From Chromera velia (taxonomy: Eukaryota; Sar; Chromeraceae), in contig JAHBMJ010002696.1 in assembly GCA_018398765.1 (NCBI GenBank), forward strand, positions 1 through 64,000: a DNA stretch of 64,000 bases. Direction: 5' to 3'. Under the pieces are notes generated by a model. The model had not been told where the DNA came from. It ran no database searches and saw only the letters and a program-made list of their open reading frames with translations. Of this stretch, positions 23,992 through 35,900 are shown in pieces. Each line of letters starts with the position of its first letter. Position 1 is the first letter of the stretch. A program made the position numbers and the translations under genes.

Positions 23992-26900
23992 TGTCAGTCA
24001 CTCAGTCAGTCACTCAGTCAGTCAGTCAGTCAGTCAGTCAGACAGACAAATCTATTCTCTCTGTCGATTTCCATTAAGTATGCAACACGTCCCCTTTCAG
24101 CCTCAGCATGTTCAGGTTTCCAAGAAGTACTGAAAAGTCCCCGGTTTGATTTCCAATGGCCGGAATGATCGAAATGCTGGGTGCAGGGATAAGTCTCGAA
24201 GAGCTGTTGGGCGTCCCAGTCGACAACCTCCGCAAGCGCCGCGCCGGAGCAGTAGCCCGGTTCAGGGAGAAGGCCGATTTCCATTGAGTATGCAATATGT
24301 CCCCTTTCAGCCTCAGCATGTTCTTCAGGAATCCCGGAAGTGCTGGAAAGTCCACGGTTAGAATTCTAAGGGCCGGAATAGTCTAAATGCTGAATGCAGG
24401 GATAAGTCTCGAAGAGCTGTTGGGCGTTCCAGTCGACAACCTCCGCAAGCGCCGCGCCGGAGCAGTAGCCCGGTTCAGGGAGAAGGCCGCTCGAAAGTTC
24501 AAGGGACTGATGCAGGCGTTCAACGAACTGGACACGAACGGCGACGGGGTCCTCAGCCGGTCGGAGATGGAGAGGGCCCTCGACCGTCTGCGGCTGCGGG
24601 AGGAAATCGATGTCGACGAAATCTTTGAGGAACTGGACCTGGACGGCAGGCAAAGTCAGTCAGTCAGTCAGTCGGTGAGTCAGTCAGTCAGTCAGTCAGT
24701 CAGTCAGGCAGGCAGTCTGTGACTCAGTCAGTCAGTCACGGCGACGGGGTCCTCAGCCGGTCGGAGATGGAGAGGGCCCTCGACCGTCTGCCGCTGCGGG
24801 AGGAAATCGATGTCGACGAAATCTTTGACGAACTGGACCTGGACGGCAGGCAAAGTCAGTCAGTCAGTCAGTCGGTGAGTCAGTCAGTCAGTCAATCAGT
24901 CAGTCAGTCGGTGAGTCAGTCAGTCAGGCAGGCAGTCTGTGACTCAGTCAGTCAGTCAGTCAGTCAGCCAGGCAGACTGTGACTCAGTCAGTCAGTCAGT
25001 CGGTGAGTCAGTCAGTCAGTCAGTCAGTCAGGCAGTCAGGCAGGCAGTCTGTGACTCAGTCAGTCAGTCAGGCAGTGACTCCCTCCCTCAGTCGGTTACC
25101 TAGTCAGTCCGTCCGTCAGTCAGTCGGCATGGTGCTCAGAGAGGCCACCAGACAAAACGTATGTCAGTCAGTCATTGCCTACCGTCTCGGTCACTCACCG
25201 GTCCTCCCCCTCCTTGCAGAGCTGACGGTGGAGGACCTGACGGGTCTGTCTTCCTCTGCGCGTGCGTCATCCGGGGACACAGTGATGGGAGTGAAGAGAC
25301 GGGGGGAGAAGGTGAAGGGCGACCGGCGTCTGGCAGAGCAGTTCAGGAAGAGAGTGATCAAGATGCACGGGTCTCTTGTGAAGGCGTTCAAGGTGATGGA
25401 CCTGAATAACAGCAGCCACATCGAGTTTGCAGAGTTGGAGATCGCCCTGCTTAGGTTGGGGTTCGAGGGAGGACGGGAGGCACGGGCACTCTTTGAGGAG
25501 ATCGACGAGGACGACAGCGGCAGTCAGTCAGTCAGACAGACAGACACACATCGTCTACCTGCCTCTCTTCTCCAACTGCGTGCGTGTTTGAGAGCCGTGT
25601 ACTTGATTGACTGTTGGCGATATCCCTCCCTGCTGCGCATCTCTCTCTCTGCGTCTCTATTTTTGCGTCTCCCTCGCAGCCGTCATCTGATCTCAGATTG
25701 TGCCGGTACGTTGTTTTGAATACTCAACCATGAGACTCTTCGTTTCTGTGTGTGTGCAGAAATCAGCCTGGATGAGCTCCTTGGAGTGCCTGTGGACAAT
25801 CTGAAGAAGAGACGAGCAGGGGCGGTCGCCAAATTTCGGGAGAAGGCCGCTCGAAAATTTGACGGTCTCCGCGCCGCGTTCAAAGAACTGGACACAAACA
25901 ACGACGGCGTGCTGAGTCGAGGGGAGATGGACAGGGCGATAGACCGTCTGCGTCTCCGAGACGAAGTGGACGTGGAGGAAATCTTTGAGGAACTGGACCT
26001 CGACGGACGCCAGAGTCAGTCAGTCAGTCAAGTACTCAGTCAAGCAGCCAGTCAGTCAAGCTTTCGATCAGGCGCTAAGTATATCAAGCTGTCGAGCAGT
26101 CAGTCTCAATAAGTCTGTCGTTGTCAATAAACTGGCCAGGATTGCTCAGGCCACGCCAACTAGATGTCATTCGTTTTGCTGCTTGAATTAAGGTTTTTGT
26201 CTTCCTGACGTGACTTCTCCACGAAATCCTTTCCTGCACAGTCGGCAAATTCTGTGCTTCTTCCTGTCAGACGACACTCACTGGCTTCAAACATGCAACG
26301 GTGATTGCAGAGCTCACAGTGGCTGACTTGCTCGGAGGTCGACAGCAGTCGTTTGCGACATCGAGAGGAGACAGTGACTTTGACCTGGACAGCGACCAGG
26401 AGAGCGATCGTGGATTGAACAGACACGGTTTTTCCTCTCAACGAATTGGGGGTTCCGTTGGACTTCGGGAGGCTCCTTTCGAGAAACAGATCGGTCGGGA
26501 TGGATTCGGCAGACAACCAACTGAGTCCAAAATCTCGGCAGGAGATGGAAAGAAGAAGAAGCAAGGAGGAGCTTCTCGGCTTGTCTCGTCCTTCAGGAGG
26601 CTGGCTGCAAAGAAATGGGGGTCTGTCGTCGGAGCATTCGAGAAGATGGACCTCAGCAAGAACAAGAAGCTGACAGTAGAAGAGCTGAGCGTAGCGCTTG
26701 TACGCCTAGGGGTGGACATCGAGGCCAGAGCACTCTTCGAAGAACTGGACCATAACGGAGACGGAGGTGGGCAGGAGTGTGACATGGACATAAGCGTTTT
26801 TGGTGTGCCTCTCTCCCGAACCGTCAGCTAGGATTAGAACATATGGAGCGCTGTCCCTTTCATTCTATTGTTTGACCTCCGTTCGTCATCTTTTTCGGAT

Positions 26901-29900
26901 GCGGTTTTCATTCCGACTGCGTCTGTAATTCGATGCCTTTTTTCCGATTTTGGCTGGACATTCATTGGATTCACTGCACAAGTTTTTGGCTTGGTTCGTA
27001 TATTTTTTGCTCATAACTGTGCCTCTGCATCAACGTATGGGAGCTTCGTGCACGTCTATTCGTAGACCCATATATTAATACATGCTTACTTACATACCAT
27101 CGCGACTATGGAGACGCAAGATAAAATTTTGCATCCACAAATACATCCCCTTATGCATGCAGTTGCCACTCAGGACACATTGATGGCAGGTTCATGCACA
27201 TCTGCCCGCAAAAACGATCGGCGCATGTTGTACTCCACACCAGAAACACATACCAACACAACATATTAATATTGAGTCCGAATGAATAAATTTGCAGTGG
27301 TCACTCTGCACGAATTGATGGGCGCCTCGTACGAGACTCTGAAGGGTCGAAAAGCGGGGGCCGTGTTGCACTTTCGTGAGAAGGCCGAGCGAAGGTTTGG
27401 GTCTCTAAGACAAGCCCTCAACGAACTGGACACCAACGGAGACGGCGAATTAAGCAGACGAGAGATGGAGAGGGCCCTTGACCGTCTCGAACTCCGAGAC
27501 GACGTCAGCGTCGAAGAGATCTTCCAGGAGTTGGACCTGGACGGAAGCAATCGTCAGTCGACAAATGAATCAATCAATGTGACAAGATATGCAAATCATG
27601 ACTATGTGTACACGGATTTTCTGTGTTTAACAGTCCTGCAGACCTTGCATGAACCTTGACCAGATCCGTCGACGCTCTCTTTTTCAAATTATAAAAAGAC
27701 GCCTGTCTTTTGTCTCTTAATGGAGAAACACTAGAAATGATAGCGGATGAAAAAGGAAGATGACAGAGGCTGGTGCCGGCTGTGACTCTGGTGAAATGAT
27801 TCACAGTGTCTGCTGATCACTGGTTGGGCAACTACAGCGCTTAAAGATGGAATGCATACAGCGGACAGCATCAAATTGGGGAGAGAAAATGCACATGAAA
27901 TGATTCCGCAGAATGATGATACATGCCGATGCGTGTCCATTTGCAGGTCTCTCTTTGCTAGAGTTGACAGGAGAGGACTTTGAGGGAGATGCCGCGAAGG
28001 CCTCGGGGAATTTTCGAGTCTTCAGGGACCCCGCCTGGAAGGATTCTGCCCAAGGGACCCAAAGAAAAAGAGACAGAAGGGGGGAACAACTCGTGGAGGC
28101 ATTCCGAGACGAAGTCATTCGCCGTTGGGGTTCCCTTCCTGCTGCCTTCAGACGACTGGATCGGAACGACAACGCCTTCCTGGAGTGGCGAGAAATTGAT
28201 TCAGCGTTAAGGAAACTGGACGTTTCGGGAGTAGACAGCCGGGAATTGTTCGAGGCACTGGACGTCAACGACAATGGAGGTGGGTGGGTGGGTGGGTGTG
28301 CCTCAGTCCTTAGGTCTAGTCTTCTTATGCATACACGTACCAAAGTTAGAGTTGTCTCTCAGGTTTTAGTGCAGCCGTATTTATCCCTGGTTTTTTCATC
28401 CGTGCGTGTAAGCAAAAATACGGGTCTTCATCTGAACCATCTGCAGGGATCTCGGTGGAAGAGCTCATGGGTGTGCACCCCGATGTGCTGACCAAAAAGC
28501 GGACGGGAGCTGTGATGAAGTTCCGAGAGGCTGCCACAGAGAGATTCGGCACTCTCCGGCTGGCCCTGAAGGAGCTGGACACAAATGGGGACGGCGTGCT
28601 GAGTCGGGTGGAGGTCGAGAGGGCCGTGAAGAGCCTAAACCTCCAACACGACATCGATGCAGAAGAGATCTTTGACGAGTTGGATCTGTCTACAAAAGGA
28701 AGTCAGTGGGTTCATTGGGAATGTCCAGCGAAGGTCTCTGAAAACATTCCTTATAAGCAGGGAGCTAAAGCCATTGTGCATCTTTGTTCTCGCAATCCCA
28801 GAATCTCACGCTCTGTCTTTTTAGCGACCTCCTGATTGGGAAGAGCCATCTGCAACCAACGACAATCACATTCCATTCCAGCTGTTTGCCCGACAGTTTT
28901 TGTAAACTGCGTATTTCCTAGACTTTCCGTACACTGATCCGTCAGAACAGAGAGCAGCGAAAAATCTCCATTTGTAATTAACATTCAGGTATTTGACTGT
29001 CACACATGGATTCTCTCCATATCCCCGCAGAGATCCGTCTGAAGGATTTGACTGGAGAGGACAGAGAGGGCGCACTTATGGATGAGGTCAGACTGAGTGC
29101 CCGTCCGCACCAAGCGTCCTCCTCCAACGCAGGACACGCAGCGCGCAATGTGAGTCCTCAGGTGGCCCGATTCAGAAAGAAGGCAATCGCTCGATGGTCG
29201 TCTTTGCCAGCCGCGTTCCAGAAATTGGACTTGAACAACGACAAGCAGCTCGACAGGGCCGAATTGAAGATCGCGTTGATGCGCCTGGAGCTGGAGACCC
29301 TGGATGAGGACGCGCTCTTCGCAGAGCTAGATGTCGACCGCACAGGAAGTGAGTGAGTCTTTAAGGCAAAATTTTTTTTTTGCTGGTTACGCACTTTTCT
29401 CCATGCTGCTGTTGCCCGTAAAGCTCACAAAGAGGCCAAAAGTCATTTCCATTCACTCCCTTATCTCGATGAGTGCGGAGATTTGTCTGGGACGTATTGT
29501 GTATCCTTAAATGCGTGAGATTTGTTGTATTGATTGCGTTTTCTTCTTGCACATGCGGTTCTTCTCTCACGTGCAGCGATCACGATGAGCGAGCTGATGG
29601 GCGCCTCTCCGCAGAGACTTCGGCGAGTGCAGCCAGGGGCCGTTCGCGTGTTTCGAAAACGTGCGGAGGACCACTGGGGTTCGATGCGCGTTGCGTTCAG
29701 AGAGATTGACAAGAACAACAGTGGGCATATCAGCAGGAAGGAACTGGATGCCGCGCTGGACAAAATGGGATTGGAGGGAACCGTGGGGTCCGATGAGCTC
29801 CTCGAGGAGTTGGACCTCAATGGAAGTGGAAGTGAGTCTGTATGGATGGCCATATTTTGACTTCCTTTTGTGTAGAAATATGTGTCGTTCCTCTTCGCCC

Positions 29901-32900
29901 GCCTATTTCTTTTCGTCTCTAGGAAAAAGTGACCATCTTGGCATGTCTGCCTGTAAACAGTTGTCACGTTGTTTTTTTCAAAGACGTTTGCTTTTCTGCT
30001 CTTCGTTGTCTGCCCGCAGAGATTTCTCTGGATGAGCTCTTGTCTGTGGTGGAAGACGACGACAGGGTAAGAGACGGCAAGGTGAAGGACGAGAGAAAGA
30101 AGACGGAGGAGAAGCGGAAAAGCGGAAAGCAGCTGAGAAGATTCAGAGCCAGAGCCATAGAGAGCTGGGGTTCCCTTCCGGCGGCGTTTGGAAAAATGGA
30201 CTTAAACGAAAACAGAAAGATCGACAGGTGGGAACTTGAAGCTGCCGTCGAACGCCTCGGGCTGAGAGGGGCAGTCGACCCAGAGAAGCTCTTTGATGAA
30301 CTCGACGAGAACGGCAGTGGACGTCAGTGCTTCATCCATCAGATTGGGAAACTGATTTGTGCTGGATGGAGGGACTGTTATGAAGCTTACCTTTTATTGC
30401 AATGTGACTTACGTGCCGAGAGAATCCGCATTCTGATCTTCAATTTCTTCAATTCCTTAGTTTTTTTTATCAGCCGTGTTTCTGGAAAGGCTGCTCGCAA
30501 CGCATCCGCGCCCTCGAGCTTCTCCCCGTTCTGCTTTCTTGCGTCGTTTCTCGCTACTTGTCTTCCCCCCCCTTTTTCGTTGATATGTCTGTGACAAGCC
30601 TTCGCATTCGTCTTGACGACAAATAAGATCAAGCAAGTTTGTTCCCCGAGTTTCTCTATGTGAATTCAAACAAGTGTGTATGCGTGAACCGTGCAATGCA
30701 GGTGTGAGTCTGTCTGAGCTGCTGGGAGCCTCCGCGGACGCTTTGAAGGAGGGAAGAGGGCACGCTGGCGCTGTGCAACGATTTCGTCGTCGTGCCTTGG
30801 AGCACTTCTCTGATCTCCACTCTGCGTTCTTAGAGATGGACTCGAATGGGAACGGGTACCTTGACAGAAGGGAAGTGGACATCGCAGTCCGGCGGCTTGG
30901 CCTCGACAGGGAGGTGGACGCGGAGTCTCTCTTCCAAGAGCTGGACCTCGATAACTCGAACAGTCAGTCAGTCGGTCGGTCAGACAGAGAAGATTTCAGA
31001 TAGGCCAATTGATACATACACCGAGAGCTAGACCAGACGAGTGCAAAGCCAAGCACAGCACACACGAGAAAAGGAACCCTCGCTGTACCACATTCTATAC
31101 GCCGTATCAACTCGTATTGTCCTTGAACTAGCCGAATAGCTTCTGGTTTGTTCTCTTCAGTTGAACACAAGACGTCATCTGATTTCTCCTCTCCGCAGAG
31201 ATCTGGGTGCACGAGCTGATGGGCACCCGACGTCGTGCTGAAGACGACAGCAGCGACGAAGAGGGCAGCGTGGGCAGAGACAAGATCGGAAAGAGAAGGC
31301 GAGACATCAGCCCGGCTGTCCTCGATTTCCGTCAGAGGGCGATGGAAAGATGGGGGTCCCTGCCGGAGGCCTTCAGAAAGATGGACGCGAGTGGAGACGG
31401 ACTTCTGAGCCGTGCCGAGCTCTCGACCGGTCTTTTCCGTTTGAACTTTGACGCGGCGGCAGTCGACAGAATCTTCAAGGAGTTAGACGTCCGGGGAGAT
31501 GAAAGTCAGTGAGGGTGGCGTTTTCTTTTATGCGTGCAGGCTTGCTTTTCCAACCTAGTCTGCTCTCTGCATTTGAGTGCATCATTCATACACAATGAAA
31601 AACGTGCGTTAATTTCTCTTTGCCACCCACCTCTGAAGTCAAGCGTGCAAACTTGTCTCTCGTGGCTCGAAATTTTTGGTTTTGCGGGGAGGGAACAAAG
31701 ACAACTTCATATACAGTAATCAAAATTTTGATTGTGAATGCACGCATGTATACGTGTATGCATATGTGTACATGTGTGCATGTGTGTGTTTCAGAGATAG
31801 ACGTCAGAGAGCTTTGCGGGGACGCTCCCAAGGGCTCTGGAGGGAACGACTTCGTTGCAAGCTCAAGCAGGGACAAAGAGAAGGCACGAGCGGTGCAGAG
31901 AGAGTTCAGATTCGCTGCCAAAAAGAAATTCCGCTCCCTCCGGAACGCCCTCAAAGAGCTCGGTCTTGACAGTGACGGCTTCATCAGGGCTCAGGATCTG
32001 CACACAATCCTCAACCGGGTCGGAATCGAAAGCTCTCACGATGCAGCGGAGGGCAAATTTGAACCCCTGGCAAAAAACTCAAAAGGAGGTCAGAAAGAAC
32101 GTCTGGAACGAACGAAGGAAGGAAGGAAGGAATGAAGGAAGGTTGTCAGTACGGCATCCAAGGACATGGCTTCCACATCCACCTGCACACCCCTATTTCA
32201 ATTTACCCTCACGTATCGATATTTCTTTTTCGTTTCAGTATTTCTACTTTTTTGTCTTTGTCTTCATGTGACACACACACTCCTTCAATGGCTTGAAGGC
32301 CTGCCTTCTCAGCTTTTCGGCAAATCCGCTTTTTCCTCATGAAGAGAGCAATTAACAAAATTCTGCGGATTCTAAAAGAAAATTCGGCACTTGCCGGTGC
32401 GGCTTGCAGAGGCGAGTGTGAGTTCTCTTGTGGGTTTCAACGTCTCGTCTGAAACTGAAAAGGACACAAGGGCACTAAGGGCTGCCCTTCTTGAGCGCTT
32501 CCTGAGCTTGTCAGACGCCATGACTATGCTGAAAAGGTCTGTGAAACGGTAAAATGAAGAGAGAAAAAAAAGGCATCGTACTTCAACACCATGTGCACTT
32601 TCTCTCGGTACCTCTTTCAGTAGAACCAGAGAAGCTCTTTCTGCCTATCTTTTGTGCCCAAATTCCTTTTTGGGAGTCAGCAGACGATTTTTCCACGGTG
32701 GAGAGTCTGACTTCTCACCTTTCGAAGCACCGACCATGGACCAGTAGAATGGCAATCTGTCGGATACTTGCTTGTGAATTGTGTCAGTGACGCCCTGAGG
32801 GAACTTCCCAGGATCCGTTTCTTGAATGAAAATGGTCATTGGAGCTTTTTCGTACCGTATGGACGAAACAATGTCTTGAAATTGTACCGTTTTGTTTCTC

Positions 32901-35900
32901 TCTCTGTATCCTCTGCAGGTCTCTTACTGAGCGTCGCGGTCTTTTAGCAGCCCAGAAAGAGGAGCACAACGACGCTGCACTTCGGGCCTTCCTCCTAGAA
33001 GCTCATGTAGTCCCCCCCGACTGCGACGTGGGCTCTCTGTTCGCTGTCCCCGAGGGAAAAGGAAACCCGACTCTGGAGGAAATTGGGGAAGCACTTGAAT
33101 ATGCAGGAGTCGAAATGGCTGCCCTGCTGGATAGAGACGGTCAGGTCGCCTCACTGTCCGCGGGAGGGTTTTTCGCGTCTTGCAGCACATTCTTGACTTC
33201 TTTCGCTCCACCAGGACCAGAGTTCCTTTCTTTTCGTCTTCCGCCTTTTCTTTTCATCTTTCATCAGTCTTCTGGGAAAGCTTGCCTGGTTGTCTGCATG
33301 TTGGCTTGATCAGTATCGAGGGGTCTGCTGATCAATTCTGGGGTTCACAATAATGGTCTGACTCTTCGCTTGCCCAGTCTCACTCATTTTCTTTCTACTC
33401 TCTCTGGTGTGCAGCCGCGGAGGCACTGGCAGAGGCCCGCATTCGCCTCTGCATCCGCTTCCCGAGTGACGCCCTGGTTGACCGGTTGGTGCTGATGGAC
33501 GTGAGGGCGGAGGACACAAGAGCTCAGCCAGCATCGCGCGTGCGTCAGTTCTTGATGGATGACCTCGCCCTTGCAGCTGAAGATGCGGACCTGGTCCTTG
33601 AGCAGATGGTTGCAGTGGCTTCTCCACAAAGCGCCTCTGGGGCTTACCAGAAAAGAGAGAAGATGGGGGGGAGGATGAGGGAGGACAGCGGCGATTCTCT
33701 GGAGGGAGAGGGAAGCGTTGCCGAAGGGAATGGAGGGGGGATGAGCCAGGGGGCCGCCCTCTCATGGGCCAACACGGCCGCCTTGGTGCAACACGCGGAA
33801 GGTTGGTCTTTCAAATGGGATGGGCGTGAATTCTAGCTCTATTCTTCATTTGGGGTCGTTTTGAACTTTGAAATTCGATGAGGGATGTCCATTCGAATTG
33901 AAGCAGCTCAAGATCTTTTGAAGGTTCTGAACTTTGTGTCTCCATGTCTGCTTCACTGTCTGCAGCGCGAAGGCAGATTGCATATGAGGAGAAAAGAAGA
34001 CTGGTGGGAACCCTTATCGAAAAACACGGGGACATTGACGGCGCGTTGAGACAGTGCGGGGTCCCTTTGAAGGACAGGTTCGTGATTTTTTTTTGTTCTC
34101 TCAATAGACTTTCTTCGTCGTAATTGCCCTCAGTTGTCTGGTTGTGGACCATCTTTATTCACCCTTCAGCTACTGGGCATTGTTCACAGCTCTGCACACA
34201 GTGTTTGCCTGTAGACGCTACACCCATCCATCCAACTGTCGTTTCGTTGATTCAGCTGCAGAAGCACATTGCTGGTTGATGGGGTTGACTTGTTACCCCG
34301 AAAATAAATGCTTTACTCACTTCTGACGGAATGATTGCTGATGGACTTGTCACCCTGATCGTTTCGTCGTGTCTGCAGACTGACCTTCACTGAGTTTTCC
34401 TCTGTCGTGGCGGGGAAGCTGCGTGTGCCCAAGTCTTACGTCCAGCCTCTATTCTCTGGGACTCTGGCAAACATCGGGGGTGACTGTCGGGGCCGCGTGA
34501 CGCTCTCTGACTTTCACAGATTCCTCGAAGCCTCCGATGTCTCAATGGACATCCACAAACTTCCTCCAAAAACGCGCGAACTAATGGTCAGAGCAACGTT
34601 GCAGCTGCTTGAAACCCATGGGACTGTGGGAGAAGTCCTGAAGGCTTTGCAGACAGACGACAAAGGCAGGTTGCCCAAACCGGCGCTTCTCTCCCTCCTC
34701 ACAGAAAGAGCAGGGTTGACAGAGGAAGTGGCAGACGGTGCCTTCGGGTGGCTGTTGGAGGAGGACGGAGAGATGGTGGCCAGTCGCGACCTGTCTGCCC
34801 TCCTCTTTCTGCTGTCTGCGGATGCTCATGGCATCAAAGGAAGGCTTCCCTCGAGAGCAGGACAGAGAGAGTCCCCTGTTTTGCAGCTTTTCAGACAGAG
34901 GGCAAAGGAGAAATTCGGCAGTCTCGAGTCTGCGTTCCAGAGACTGAAGCAACGACCCGGAGCCAAAAGTGGGGGAGAGGAGTCGTTGGGCTTTGAGGAA
35001 TTTGAGGATGCGATGAGGACTCTGGACCTTCAGGAAATTGACAGCAGGGCGCTGTTCGACGCTCTGGATGTGGACGGCAGCGGCAGTCAGTTGTCTGTTT
35101 TTCTTTAAATTTGGAAACACATGCATGAGTAGAAAGAACGGAAGTGGCCAATTTATTTGTTTGTTTCTTCTGAAAATTCAAACACTCCATCGTGTACGTT
35201 TGCGTGGAGTTTTAGATGGAATGAGAAATTGAGTCTTTGGCATGGCACTGAAAGTTTCGCTTCTTTTTTCTCCGAAAATTCTGTTGTCAAAGCAGTCACA
35301 GTTTTTCCGAGGCTTCCACAACAGCTCTGGCTTCTGCCTTGCTTCAAGGTGGGTACCTGTCTCCCTCCCTGCACGCATGCACAAGAAAGACCCTGTGGGC
35401 ATGACGATCGTTTCAAAAGAGTTGTCAGAAGGATCTTCTTATGATTTTCGGGACGTTTCCTACAATATGAATCAATTCAATTCCTTCCGAGTGCGTGCAG
35501 GAGTCTCGTTGATGGAGTTCATGGGCTTCCACATGCAACCCTCAGGTATGAGTTTTTTTTGCAGGGCGGGGAGCTTTCGTGTTTCGCGAGCTCGCTAGCA
35601 GGGCTTTGGTTTTTGAATACCATCGACAGTGAGAATTATTTTTCTGAACCTCCAAAACCGTTTCCTTTCGCCCTTTTTCCTGCTTCTGCAATTCATCATG
35701 AAAGAGCTTCATACCCAAACCTTTTAAACATGTGTTTCCATTGACATAGAGGCCCCTTTCCTTGCATCCATAATCTCTGCTTGGTTGCAGCGCGAGACTC
35801 CCTGCTTGCCTTGCGAGGTGCCATTCTGGAGCGTTTCTTCTCTATTTCAGAGGGCCTGCAGTGCCTTCAACGGTCAGCTGGGGGACAGGGGTCTTTGCTT

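Larger units (their letters stand above)
21710..32088 (+). other. EF-hand gene, exons 4-21: tandem array of symmetric phase 1-1 EF-hand exons
   Basis: Exons: 21710-21952, 22413-22667, 22814-23209, 23444-23676 (interrupted), 24400-24654, 25220-25522, 25760-26014, 26311-26766, 27298-27552, 27947-28279, 28447-28701, 29031-29348, 29577-29831, 30020-30322, 30702-30962, 31199-31504, 31795-32088. Each starts with two bases completing a Lys, Arg, Gln, Gly, Val or Thr codon, then (I/L/V)(S/T)L(D/E)EL. Two exon types alternate. Type A (255 bp in most copies) has GAV..FRE.A....G.L..AF.ELDTNGDG. Type B (243-456 bp) has a variable charged linker before RFR.RAI..WGSL..AF. Every intron falls at residue 7 of a 12-residue EF loop. 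The truncated fragment near 24739 is excluded from the coding chain. Confidence 0.85.

Noticed and set aside
23210-25130. GTCA arrays as a CRISPR-like or regularly spaced repeat system
   Set aside because: Units are four bases with no spacers, lie in introns of a eukaryotic gene, and vary in length as microsatellites do.
24719-25719. Long open frames rich in Ser-Gln-Ser-Val around the GTCA arrays
   Set aside because: They are read-through of intronic tetranucleotide repeats. The flanking EF-hand exons splice cleanly at the first GTCAGT unit and continue in phase at the next TGCAG acceptor.
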